Below are positions 1 through 6,450 of a stretch of 16,253 nt of DNA, in pieces. Source of the DNA: Oscillospiraceae bacterium (lineage in GTDB: Bacteria; Bacillota_A; Clostridia; Oscillospirales; Oscillospiraceae); the NCBI GenBank assembly GCA_017481325.1, contig JAFUPG010000066.1, positions 1 to 16,253 of the forward strand, written 5' to 3'. Made by a program: the position numbers and the translations under genes. The notes under the pieces are model-generated. The model was not told the DNA's origin and searched no databases. It saw nothing but the letters and a program-made list of their open reading frames with translations. Every line of letters starts with the position of its first letter. Position 1 is the first letter of the stretch.

Positions 1-95
1 CTGATGCGCTCGCCCTCTACCAGAATCTCACGGGTAGAAGTCGTCATGGTGTCGAAGTTTGCCAATTCACAGTTTCGAATCAGATACTTTTTCAA
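1..95 (-). CDS. Amidohydrolase-like protein, N-terminus only (cut by window edge)
   Basis: Only the first 31 codons are present; the rest lies left of the window. A TTG start at 95 is preceded by an AGGAGG ribosome site with an 8-nt gap. The peptide begins MKKYLIRNCELANFDTM and continues with a Thr/Ser-rich turn and an ILVEGERI strand. This alternation (LIRN strand, short linker, strand ending in EGERI) is the usual first beta-hairpin of metal-dependent amidohydrolases such as dihydropyrimidinases, SsnA-type and guanine-deaminase-type enzymes, where it forms part of the small beta-sandwich domain before the HxH metal motif. The HxH motif is not in view, so the substrate cannot be named. An internal ATG (codon 17) is a possible but poorer start, since it lacks a ribosome site. 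Confidence 0.55.
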   Translation of the reverse strand, partial: MKKYLIRNCELANFDTMTTSTREILVEGERI

Positions 96-122
96 ATTAA
101 CTTCCCTCCTGTTACAGACTCA

Positions 123-138
123 TGTAACATATGTGACA
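123..138. promoter_or_regulatory. 16-bp near-perfect palindrome upstream of the left-edge gene
   Basis: The sequence reads TGTNACATATGTNACA, symmetric except at the two N positions. It lies 28 bp upstream of the TTG start of the left-edge amidohydrolase-like gene, inside its presumed leader or promoter. The size and symmetry fit a dimeric helix-turn-helix operator. The cognate regulator is unknown. The symmetry is read directly; the role is inferred. Confidence 0.4.
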
Positions 139-142
139 ATTA

Positions 143-177
143 CCGGTAAAAAAAGACGGCCGAACAGTTTTTACCGG
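143..177. repeat. Inverted repeat with 10-bp arms in the AT-rich leader
   Basis: CCGGTAAAAA at 143-152 pairs perfectly with TTTTTACCGG at 168-177 around a 15-nt loop. The left arm overlaps a second palindrome, TTACCGGTAA at 140-149. On the minus strand this would form a hairpin in the leader of the left-edge gene. It could be an operator pair or an RNA hairpin; no run of U follows the stem, so it is not a convincing terminator. Confidence 0.4.
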
Positions 178-521
178 CTACTCTTAAAAATTACCAATAA
201 TTCTGAAAAAAGTAAACCGATTTTGGGTAAAAGAAACAACCGCCGCCCTTTCTGACAACATTTTGCCCAAAAATTCACAATCTCCGAAAGGAGTTGAAAA
301 AAATAAAGTCATTTTCACCAAAAATCGTCGCTCATTTCTGTAGAATACTACCAGAGAAAAAAGAAAAATTTGGAAAAATCGACATTCGTAACTTGTTTAA
401 CTTGTTTGTTTTATATCAATTTAAAGCGACTTTTGCATATTTTCTCTTACATTTTTTTCTTAAATTTTCACAATACCTCTTTCCACTTGGCAACCTCTGT
501 TACAAGATGGCAGTTCCATGC
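178..521. other. AT-rich non-coding stretch, no gene recognised
   Basis: About 340 bases, clearly more AT-rich than the flanking genes. Reading frames here are short, biased to Lys/Phe/Asn by base composition, and lack a properly spaced ribosome site (the best, AAGGAG at about 288, abuts a TTG start with no gap). The region lies between the 5' end of the left-edge gene and the 3' end of the lyase gene, so it must hold the left-edge gene's promoter, but I could not place one convincingly. It also contains a short direct repeat (AACTTGTTT twice, near 391-408). Confidence 0.5.
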
Positions 522-552
522 ACAAAAAACGGCACCCAAAACGGGTGCCGTT
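522..552 (-). terminator. Intrinsic terminator of the beta-lyase gene
   Basis: A perfect 10-bp stem (528-537 with 543-552) and a 5-nt loop; on the minus strand it is followed by a run of six U. It lies about 110 bases past the lyase stop codon and is the only strong terminator in this gap. Confidence 0.85.
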
Positions 553-598
553 CAGAGCATATGGTTTGATATGGGCGCTTTCAGATTTTCTCTGTCCA

Positions 599-649
599 AA
601 TTGCGCTGCCGCAAAATGCGCTTCGGCGCAATTCATGCCCTTCCGGGCA
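599..649. repeat. Cluster of small GC-rich inverted repeats in the lyase 3' UTR
   Basis: AATTGCGC (599-606) can pair with GCGCAATT (626-633). Alternatively TGCGC (617-621) and GCGCA (626-630) form a tight hairpin with a TTCG tetraloop. A further stem, TGCCC/GGGCA (636-640 with 645-649), closes a TTCC loop. The compact set resembles REP-like dispersed elements, but no second copy occurs in this window, so that is only a suggestion. It could equally protect the lyase mRNA 3' end. Confidence 0.35.
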
Positions 650-662
650 AATCATCACCTGC

Positions 663-2111
663 TTACTGATCCTCGCCGAAGTCCTTGACGTACTCGGCAA
701 CCAGCTTCTCGGGCCAGTCGGAGGTGGGCTCCAGCTTGCCGGTGAAGAAGCGGAGGGTGGAGGGCTCATGGGTGAAGCGGAGGCCGCCGATGAGGTGGGC
801 ATGGTCGTGGAGCCACTTCACACGGTCGATGACGTACTCGGTCTGGGACAGGGTGAACACTCTTCTGGGGAAGGCCAGACGGATCATCTCCACCGCAGCG
901 ATATGCTCGGTGCCGTCGGGGTTGCGTTCCTCGGAGAGGGTGCCACGCTCCATGCCACGGATGCCGCCGCAGAGGTACATGGCTACGGTGATAGCTCCGG
1001 CGGGGTACTCCTCATCGGGAATATGGGGCGCCAGCGCACGGGCATTGATATGCGCGCCCAGGCCGCCGCTGGGAGTCACCATGGGAACGCCGCACTTGAC
1101 CAGCTCGTTGACGCAGTGACGGATGAACTGGGGGCCCTGGGAGATGACATCGAAATCCATAGTCTCTTCGAAGCCCACGATCAGCGCCTCCATCTCCTTG
1201 ACGGACATGCCGCCGTAGGTCAGGAAGCCCTCGTACATGGTGACATAGTCCTCCATCTCATGGAACATCTTCTCGTCACGCACCATGCAGCCACCGCCCC
1301 TGCCGAAGCCGAACTTACGGCCGGAGAAGTAGACCAGATCATACAGATCGGCGATCATACGGGTGATCTCACGGATGGACTTGTCCTTCATGCCCTCTTC
1401 ACGGGTCTTGATGAAGTAGAGGTTGTCCTGGAGCAAAGAGGCATCCAGAACGGTGGGAATGCCATAGGACTTGGCGATATCGGTGGCGGCCTTCATATTG
1501 GCATAGGACACGGGCTGACCGCCGATGAGGTTGGTGCCGGCCTCCATGCGGAGGTAAGCGATATTTTCAGCGCCCTCTTTTTCGATGCAGGCACGGAGCT
1601 TATCCAGATCCATGTCGCCCTTGAAGGGCAGGTCGCTGGCGGTAATGAGGCCGGCATCGGAAACCAGCTCCTCTACCTTGCCGCCCAGGCTGGTGACATG
1701 GGCCTTGGCGGTGGTGAAGTGGTAGTTCATGATGACGGTCTTGCCGGGCTTGACAAAGTGGACGGCAATGATATGCTCACAGGCACGGCCCTGGTGGGCA
1801 GGCAGGAAATGCTTGATGCCGAAGATCTCCGTCAGCTTGTCGTTCATGCGGTAGAAGGTCTCGCTGCCGGCATAGGCATCGTCGGCACGGAGCATGGCGG
1901 CCTGCATATCGTCGCTCATGGCATTGACACCGGAGTCGGTGAGCATATCCACAAAGATATCCTTGTTATGCAGGGCAAAGGTATTAAAATTGGCCTCTTT
2001 CATCTTTTCCAGGCGCTGTTTTGCGGGCAAAAGCTCCAGACGCTGGACGATTTTGACCTTATGCATCTCCATGGGGACGGCGGGACGGTGGTAGAATTTG
2101 ATCTCGGGCAT
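663..2111 (-). CDS. Tryptophanase / tyrosine phenol-lyase family PLP enzyme (divergent)
   Basis: This 482-residue protein belongs to the beta-eliminating lyases, which use pyridoxal phosphate to split amino acids such as tryptophan or tyrosine into an aromatic product, pyruvate and ammonia. Family landmarks include LTDSG (57-61), AYAGSE (79-84), Y87, HQGR (106-109), GGQPVS (197-202), PLP-pairing D223 and the SGRK motif with the Schiff-base lysine K266. The MERG motif (387-390) matches tyrosine phenol-lyase, whose Arg binds the phenol, rather than tryptophanase. However, against both enzymes I remember, the Arg three residues after the PLP Asp is L226, the Lys before the Schiff-base Lys is R265, and the GGH motif reads GGL (349-351). 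Substrate is therefore uncertain. The ATG follows GGAGG by 8 nt. It is transcribed divergently from a LysR gene, its probable regulator. Confidence 0.85.
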   Translation of the reverse strand: MPEIKFYHRPAVPMEMHKVKIVQRLELLPAKQRLEKMKEANFNTFALHNKDIFVDMLTDSGVNAMSDDMQAAMLRADDAYAGSETFYRMNDKLTEIFGIKHFLPAHQGRACEHIIAVHFVKPGKTVIMNYHFTTAKAHVTSLGGKVEELVSDAGLITASDLPFKGDMDLDKLRACIEKEGAENIAYLRMEAGTNLIGGQPVSYANMKAATDIAKSYGIPTVLDASLLQDNLYFIKTREEGMKDKSIREITRMIADLYDLVYFSGRKFGFGRGGGCMVRDEKMFHEMEDYVTMYEGFLTYGGMSVKEMEALIVGFEETMDFDVISQGPQFIRHCVNELVKCGVPMVTPSGGLGAHINARALAPHIPDEEYPAGAITVAMYLCGGIRGMERGTLSEERNPDGTEHIAAVEMIRLAFPRRVFTLSQTEYVIDRVKWLHDHAHLIGGLRFTHEPSTLRFFTGKLEPTSDWPEKLVAEYVKDFGEDQ

Positions 2112-2147
2112 AAAAGTTTCCTCCGGGCTTGTTTTTTTCTTTGGCTT

Positions 2148-2176
2148 AGTATATAATAATGCCGCAGATTAGTAAA
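2148..2176 (-). promoter_or_regulatory. Sigma-A-type promoter of the beta-lyase gene
   Basis: On the minus strand, TTTACT (2171-2176), a 17-bp spacer and TATACT (2148-2153). The -10 differs from consensus at one base. The leader would be about 30 nt. Confidence 0.65.
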
Positions 2177-2198
2177 ACAAATAGTTTAGATTGGTTTA

Positions 2199-2213
2199 AT
2201 CGAAATTTTCGAT
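2199..2213. promoter_or_regulatory. LysR-type operator (T-N11-A palindrome)
   Basis: A 15-bp inverted repeat, ATCGAAATTTTCGAT, carries the T-N11-A pattern (T2200, A2212) typical of LysR-family binding sites. It sits directly before the ribosome site of the LysR gene and upstream of the divergent lyase promoter, which suits autorepression plus control of the neighbour. The pattern is seen; the role is inferred from family behaviour. Confidence 0.6.
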
Positions 2214-2222
2214 GGAGGGATT

Positions 2223-3128
2223 ATGGAGCTTCGAAATCTACACAGCTTTCAGCAGGTAGCGGAGAAAAACAGCTTTACCGCCGCAGCGGAGGCCCTGGGC
2301 TATAGCCAATCCACCATCTCCTTCCAGATCCGACAGCTGGAGGATGAGCTGGGCTGCCGTCTTTTCGAGCGGATCAACCACAATATCTCCCTGACCCAGG
2401 AGGGGCTGGAGCTGCTGGACTATGCCCAGCGGATGCTGCGGCTCACAGGCGAGGTGAAGGAAAAGCTCCACCCCACGGGAGAGATCGAGGGCTTTGTCCA
2501 CATTGTCACCCCGGACTCCATCTGCGAGGCCATGATGATGACCAACTATGCGGATTTTTACAGCCACTATCCCAAGATCCGCCTGAAATTCTCCACAGCA
2601 GACACGGGGGATATGTTCCGCATGCTGGATCGCAACGAGGCGGACATCATCCACACTCTGGATAGCCACGTGTACAGCCCCGAGTATATTATTGCCAGAG
2701 AGGAACGGGCGAAGGTGCATTTTGTCACCGCCACAGACTCCCCACTTGCCAAAAGACGGGGGCTATCCATTGAGGAGCTGCTGGACGAACCCTTTATTTT
2801 GACGGAAAAGGGTATGAGCTACCGACGGGTTCTGGATGAGGCGTTGGAAAAGCGCTCCCTGCGCCTGACGCCCATTTTGGAGATCGGGCGGACGGATATC
2901 ATTGTGTCCACCCTGGAGAAGGGTGTCGGCATTTCCTTTCTGCCGGAGCTGGCCACCCGTCAGGCGGTGCAGGAGGGACGGCTGTGTTATCTGGACGTGA
3001 CGGACCCGGAGATCGACATCTGGAAGCAGCTGATCTATCACCGCAGCAAATGGATCTCCCGAAGCCTGCGTGCCTTCATCGATTACGTTAAAAAAGCGGA
3101 ATTCTCACAGGAGGTGTCCCATGGATAA
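2223..3128 (+). CDS. LysR-family transcriptional regulator
   Basis: A 301-residue protein of typical LysR length. Residues 1-60 form the winged helix-turn-helix: MELRNLHSFQQVAEKNSF, then AAEALGYSQSTISFQIRQLE, and a wing ending in LFER. Residues about 90-290 are the periplasmic-binding-like effector domain. The ATG at 2223 follows GGAGGGA closely. The gene faces away from the PLP lyase gene, the classic arrangement in which a LysR protein senses the substrate or product of the divergent enzyme and represses itself. Its stop codon overlaps the next gene by 8 bases, so the ybaK-like gene is probably co-transcribed and translationally coupled. The effector cannot be read from sequence. Confidence 0.92.
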   Translation: MELRNLHSFQQVAEKNSFTAAAEALGYSQSTISFQIRQLEDELGCRLFERINHNISLTQEGLELLDYAQRMLRLTGEVKEKLHPTGEIEGFVHIVTPDSICEAMMMTNYADFYSHYPKIRLKFSTADTGDMFRMLDRNEADIIHTLDSHVYSPEYIIAREERAKVHFVTATDSPLAKRRGLSIEELLDEPFILTEKGMSYRRVLDEALEKRSLRLTPILEIGRTDIIVSTLEKGVGISFLPELATRQAVQEGRLCYLDVTDPEIDIWKQLIYHRSKWISRSLRAFIDYVKKAEFSQEVSHG

Positions 3129-3585
3129 GACCAATGCCATTCGTCAGTTTGACCGGAAAAAGCTGCCCTATACCGTTCACAGCTATGAGGGTGTCATCAG
3201 CGGCGCAGAGGTGGCCGCCTATTTGCAGCAGGACCCGGATCGGGTGTACAAAACCCTGGTCACCACAGGAAAAAGCGGCGGACATTATGTGTTCATGATC
3301 CCCGTCTGCGGTGAGCTGGATCTGAAAAAGGCCGCTGCCGCCGTGGGGGAAAAGAGCATCGCCATGCTGCCCCAGAAGGAGCTGCTGCCCCTGACCGGCT
3401 ATATCCACGGCGGCTGCAGCCCCGTGGGCATGAAGAAGCCCTTCCCGACAGCCATCCACGCCACCGCAGCGGAGCAGGAGCAGATTTTTTTCAGCGCCGG
3501 GCGCATCGGTCTGCAGATCTGCGCCGCCCCCTCGGATCTGGAAAAGCTGGTGCGGCTGCAATATGCCGATCTCCTTTGCCGTTGA
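3121..3585 (+). CDS. ybaK: YbaK/EbsC-type Cys-tRNA(Pro) deacylase
   Basis: A 154-residue member of the YbaK/ProX editing family, which hydrolyses Cys-tRNA(Pro) misacylated by prolyl-tRNA synthetase in the cytoplasm. The expected signatures are present: DKTNAIR at the N-terminus, RVYKTLV (41-47) with K44 in the place of the functionally essential lysine of the family, and GGCSPVGMKK around residue 100. The ATG at 3121 is preceded by AGGAGGT; a longer frame starting at 3070 has no ribosome site and would run deep into the LysR gene. It overlaps the LysR gene by 8 bases. Its TGA stop lies inside the -35 box of the next promoter, so the next unit starts immediately. Confidence 0.9.
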   Translation: MDKTNAIRQFDRKKLPYTVHSYEGVISGAEVAAYLQQDPDRVYKTLVTTGKSGGHYVFMIPVCGELDLKKAAAAVGEKSIAMLPQKELLPLTGYIHGGCSPVGMKKPFPTAIHATAAEQEQIFFSAGRIGLQICAAPSDLEKLVRLQYADLLCR

Positions 3586-3610
3586 CAATCCCGAGGGAAA
3601 TCGCTATAAT
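3582..3610 (+). promoter_or_regulatory. Perfect-consensus sigma-A promoter of the His-rich/CooT unit
   Basis: TTGACA (3582-3587), exactly 17 bp, TATAAT (3605-3610). This is the best match to consensus in the window and overlaps the ybaK stop codon. It predicts strong, possibly constitutive expression unless a repressor acts; no obvious operator is seen between it and the ribosome site. Confidence 0.88.
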
Positions 3611-3642
3611 AGATACACTTATATTATAAAGGAGTCATTTAT

Positions 3643-4047
3643 ATGATGTTCAATACCTTCTATCACCACGAGCACAGCCACTCCCATGAGCACAGCCATG
3701 GGGACGTGACCCATACCCACGAGCACAGCCACAGCCACCATCACGAGGGCGAGGAGCACAGCCACTCCCATGAGCATCTCCACGACCACGACCACAGCCA
3801 TGACCACGACCACGGCTGCACTCACAGCTGCAGCAGCTGCGCCGGCTGCGACCCCATGCAGGAGACGCTGGCCCTGATGCAGTACATGGTCAACCACAAT
3901 GCCGCCCACGCCCGTGAGCTGGCCGAGCTGGCAGGCAAACTGGAGCAGCTGGGCAACGAAGCCGCCGCCCGTCAGGTGCTCACCGCTGTCAGTGAGTTCG
4001 AAAAGGGCAACCTGCGCCTGGCCACGGTGCTGGCATCCCTGAAGTAA
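3643..4047 (+). CDS. Histidine/cysteine-rich putative metal-binding protein
   Basis: A 134-residue protein with three parts. Residues 8-61 contain 25 histidines, mostly as HSH, HEH and HDH repeats mixed with Glu and Asp. Residues 59-69 hold a four-cysteine cluster of the form C-x3-C-x2-C-x2-C. Residues about 72-134 are a predicted helical domain rich in Ala, Leu and Glu with no membrane segment or signal peptide, so it is likely cytoplasmic. Such His tracts bind nickel, zinc or cobalt in HypB, SlyD and CooJ-type proteins. I do not recognise a named family for the helical part. The ATG at 3643 follows GGAG by 8 nt. It precedes a CooT-like gene by 13 bases under a consensus promoter, which points to nickel storage, delivery or buffering; that role is inferred. 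Confidence 0.85.
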   Translation: MMFNTFYHHEHSHSHEHSHGDVTHTHEHSHSHHHEGEEHSHSHEHLHDHDHSHDHDHGCTHSCSSCAGCDPMQETLALMQYMVNHNAAHARELAELAGKLEQLGNEAAARQVLTAVSEFEKGNLRLATVLASLK

Positions 4048-4060
4048 GGAGGAAGCAGCC

Positions 4061-4255
4061 ATGTGCCTTTCCACCGTCTACAAGAACGAGCTGACCCCTG
4101 AGAACATCGCCATGCAGAACGTCATGACCATTGAATGTCAGGACGACATGGTCATTCTCACGGATCTCCTGGAGCGCCAGGTGGCCATCCGTGGCACCCT
4201 GATCATGGCCAACCTGGTCGAGGGCAAAGCCCTGGTTCGGGAGCTGGCCGACTAA
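4061..4255 (+). CDS. CooT-family small nickel-binding protein
   Basis: A 64-residue protein starting MCLSTVY, with Cys at position 2, then an all-beta pattern including MTIECQDDMVILTDLL (22-37) and a GTL turn (45-47). Length, the Met-Cys start and strand pattern fit the CooT family, in which the founding Rhodospirillum protein dimerises and binds one nickel through Cys2 and helps mature CO dehydrogenase. GGAGG lies 8 nt before the ATG. It follows the His/Cys-rich gene by 13 bases and is followed by a hairpin terminator, so the two genes form a unit. No CO dehydrogenase, urease or hydrogenase gene is in view, so the client enzyme is unknown. Confidence 0.75.
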   Translation: MCLSTVYKNELTPENIAMQNVMTIECQDDMVILTDLLERQVAIRGTLIMANLVEGKALVRELAD

Positions 4256-4269
4256 GCAAAAAGAAACGC

Positions 4270-4305
4270 ATCGGAGCAACCCGAAACGGGCTGCTCCGAT
4301 TTCTT
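4270..4305 (+). terminator. Terminator of the His-rich/CooT unit
   Basis: A long stem (4270-4283 with 4287-4300) with one A-C mismatch and a 3-nt loop, followed by a short U-rich tail (TTTCTT). It begins 15 bases after the CooT-like stop codon. Confidence 0.7.
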
Positions 4306-4338
4306 ATGGAAAGGATGAAAAAGATTTCATCATTCACG

Positions 4339-4372
4339 AAAAAGAAGCTGCCCGGTTTCGGGCAGCTTCTTT
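4339..4372 (-). terminator. Intrinsic terminator of the psuK-psuG operon
   Basis: A perfect 14-bp stem (4341-4354 with 4359-4372) around a GTTT loop. On the minus strand it ends in a run of U. It lies just past the psuG stop and faces the CooT-side terminator, so the two convergent units are insulated from each other. Confidence 0.82.
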
Positions 4373-4386
4373 GGATATGGAGGGAA

Positions 4387-5304
4387 TTAGTTCTCGCAGT
4401 ATGCCTTGGCGATCTTGGAAGCCAGACGGACATTGTTGAACACCAGCTGGATGTTGGACTCCAGGCTGCTGCCGCCGGTGATCTCCTTGATCTTGGCCAG
4501 CAGGAAGGGGGTGGTCTCCTTGCCGGAGATGCCCAGGGTCTTGGCCTCTTCCACGGCATCGGCAATGGCCTTGTTGATGACGTTCTCGTCCATGGAGTAC
4601 TCCTCGGGGATGGGGTTGGCAACCAGCATGCCGCCCTTCAGGCCCATGTCAGCCTGGGTCTTGAAGGCTACCGCCAGCTCTTCGGGGGTATCCATACGGT
4701 AGTCTACGCTGAAGCCGGACTTTCGGGTGAAGAAGGCGGGCAGCTCCTTGGTGCCATAGCCCAGGACGGGAACGCCGTGGGTTTCCAGATATTCCAGGGT
4801 CAGACCCAGGTCCAGGATGGACTTGGCGCCTGCGCAGATGACCATAACGGGGGTCTGAGCCAGCTCTTCCAGGTCAGCGGAGATATCCATGGTGACCTCA
4901 GCGCCACGATGCACGCCGCCGATGCCGCCGGTGGCGAAGATCTTGATGCCGGCCATGTGGGCGATGATCATGGTGGTGGCGACGGTAGTAGCGCCGTCTT
5001 CCTTACGGGCGCAGAGCACAGCCAAGTCACGACGGGAGGCCTTGGCAATCTGGGCACCCTTCTTGCCAAAGTACTCGATCTCTTCGTTGGTCATGCCGGC
5101 CTTCAGGCGGCCGCCGATGATGCCGATGGTGGCAGGAACAGCGCCGTTTTCACGGATGATGTTCTGCACAGTGAGAGCGGTCTCGACGTTCTGGGGATAG
5201 GGCATACCGTGGGAAATGATGGTGGATTCCAGAGCCACGACGGGCTTACCGTTGGCAAGAGCCTCTGCTACTTCGGGGTTGATGTCCAGATACTTGTTCA
5301 GCAT
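4387..5304 (-). CDS. psuG: Pseudouridine-5'-phosphate glycosidase
   Basis: A 305-residue enzyme of the PsuG family, which cleaves the C-C glycosidic bond of pseudouridine 5'-phosphate to uracil and ribose 5-phosphate. The hallmark VVALESTIISHGMPYP lies at 22-37, with E26 matching the metal or substrate Glu of the E. coli enzyme. Other signatures are GIIGGRLKAG (61-70), K88, FATGGIGGVHRGAE (123-136) and CAGAKSILDLG (157-167), where K161 is the Schiff-base lysine. Length is normal for the family. The ATG is preceded by GGAGG. It lies 33 bases downstream of the PfkB kinase gene, forming the usual kinase-glycosidase pair for salvage of RNA-derived pseudouridine. No dedicated transporter is seen here. 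Confidence 0.96.
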   Translation of the reverse strand: MLNKYLDINPEVAEALANGKPVVALESTIISHGMPYPQNVETALTVQNIIRENGAVPATIGIIGGRLKAGMTNEEIEYFGKKGAQIAKASRRDLAVLCARKEDGATTVATTMIIAHMAGIKIFATGGIGGVHRGAEVTMDISADLEELAQTPVMVICAGAKSILDLGLTLEYLETHGVPVLGYGTKELPAFFTRKSGFSVDYRMDTPEELAVAFKTQADMGLKGGMLVANPIPEEYSMDENVINKAIADAVEEAKTLGISGKETTPFLLAKIKEITGGSSLESNIQLVFNNVRLASKIAKAYCEN

Positions 5305-5337
5305 AGTTTGTTCCTCCAGATAATATGTTAATTTTAA

Positions 5338-6423
5338 TTATTGATTTTCTGCCATCCTCCGGCGCACCAGATCGGCGCAGAGGTCATGGTTAATGGTTTC
5401 GGCGCCCTCCACCGCAATGGCGGCGGTGGCAGCGGCGGCAAGAGCGGTGGTCTGCAGATCCGTGCCTTCTAAGTAGGCCCAGGCCAGCGCCGCCATGAAG
5501 GAGTCCCCTGCCCCGGTGGCATTGCGCATAACCGCCTTGCAGCAGGGCTGGATCAGGGTCTGCTTCCGGTCGGCGGCGAACACGCCCTCGGTGCCCATGG
5601 AGATGAAGACCCGATGCAGGCCGGTGGACAGCAGCACCTGGGCTGCCTTTTCCAGGCTCTCACGGTCGGTGATCTTCACCCCGGAGAGAAGTTCGGCCTC
5701 CATGCGGTTGGGCTTCAGGGTGTGGAGCTTGCCCAGCACAGAGCGGAGCTTCACCGCCTTGGCAGTGGAAACGGGGTCTGCAAAAATGGGAGCCGTGCAG
5801 TTCTCCGCCAGATAGCGGATGGATTCCTCGGGGATGTTGGTATCCACAACCACCAGCTGGGCATTGTTCAGCACGGGGAGCTTAGTGGCAAGATACTCAG
5901 GGGTGATCTTCTCGCAGATGTCCATGTCCGACAGGGCCAGCGCCATATCGCCGTCATGGTCATTGATGAAAAGGTAGGTGGGGGTGGCTCCGTCGGGAAC
6001 GGACAGGCAATCGCTGATGTCGATGCCCAATTCGCCGCAGGAGGCTGCTACCTTCTGTGCGTAGAGGTCATCGCCAAAGGCGGTGAGAAAGCGCACATTC
6101 AGACCCAGCAGGCTCATGTTATGGGCAATGTTTCTGCCCACACCGCCCAGGCTGATGCGCACCTTGCCGGGATTGGAATCCTGGGCAACCAGAGGCGCAT
6201 AGCTGCGGCCACCGATGTCAATGGTCACGCCGCCAACCACTACGGCATAGGTACCGGAGCGGAGGACATAGCCCTTACCGGCGATATAGCCCTTCTTCAT
6301 CAGGTTGGAAATATGTACCGCAACGGAGGAACGGGTGATCCCGGCCTTCTCCGCAAGGCGCTCCTGGGAGATCATAGGATCGGCCTCGATCCACTGCAAA
6401 ATCTGGCGTTCTCTCTGGGTCAT
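5338..6423 (-). CDS. psuK: PfkB-family (pseudouridine) kinase with N-terminal helix-turn-helix
   Basis: A 361-residue fusion. Residues 1-55 form a winged helix-turn-helix (SQERLAEKAGITRSSVAVHI, 19-38). Residues 57-361 are a PfkB ribokinase-like domain with GGVGRN (93-98) and the ATP/anion-hole signature NATGAGDSF (301-309), D307 being the catalytic base. The same architecture occurs in E. coli YeiI. Adjacent psuG makes pseudouridine the likely substrate, phosphorylated to pseudouridine 5'-phosphate. The start at 6423 is chosen because AGGAGG lies 8 nt upstream; an in-frame GTG three codons earlier overlaps that ribosome site. The HTH suggests the kinase regulates its own operon, but this is inferred. 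Confidence 0.88.
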   Translation of the reverse strand: MTQRERQILQWIEADPMISQERLAEKAGITRSSVAVHISNLMKKGYIAGKGYVLRSGTYAVVVGGVTIDIGGRSYAPLVAQDSNPGKVRISLGGVGRNIAHNMSLLGLNVRFLTAFGDDLYAQKVAASCGELGIDISDCLSVPDGATPTYLFINDHDGDMALALSDMDICEKITPEYLATKLPVLNNAQLVVVDTNIPEESIRYLAENCTAPIFADPVSTAKAVKLRSVLGKLHTLKPNRMEAELLSGVKITDRESLEKAAQVLLSTGLHRVFISMGTEGVFAADRKQTLIQPCCKAVMRNATGAGDSFMAALAWAYLEGTDLQTTALAAAATAAIAVEGAETINHDLCADLVRRRMAENQ

Positions 6424-6450
6424 ATTGCGCACCTCCTGTTCCCTGTGATC

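Noticed and set aside
105..139. TTGTCA-N17-TGTAAC promoter for the left-edge gene
   Set aside because: The -10 would touch the ribosome site, so the transcript would start inside or after it.
294..569. 91-codon frame in the AT-rich gap
   Set aside because: Its TTG start directly abuts the putative ribosome site, composition is simply AT-driven Lys/Phe, and it runs across the lyase terminator.
663..2111. Naming the lyase tnaA or tpl outright
   Set aside because: MERG favours tyrosine phenol-lyase, but several residues common to both enzymes are replaced, so a substrate name would overclaim.
768..2156. 462-codon plus-strand open frame
   Set aside because: It lies antisense to the PLP lyase gene. 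Its translation is Gly/His/Leu/Asp-rich with no domain, the typical shadow of a GC-rich gene.
3660..3830. Repeated CAC/CAT-AGC units suggestive of a short repeat array
   Set aside because: The repeats are codons of a His-rich protein in one open frame; there are no unique spacers, so this is not a CRISPR array.
4135..5331. 398-codon plus-strand open frame
   Set aside because: Antisense to psuG and running through the end of the CooT-like gene and two terminators; low-complexity Gly/Asp/Val composition.
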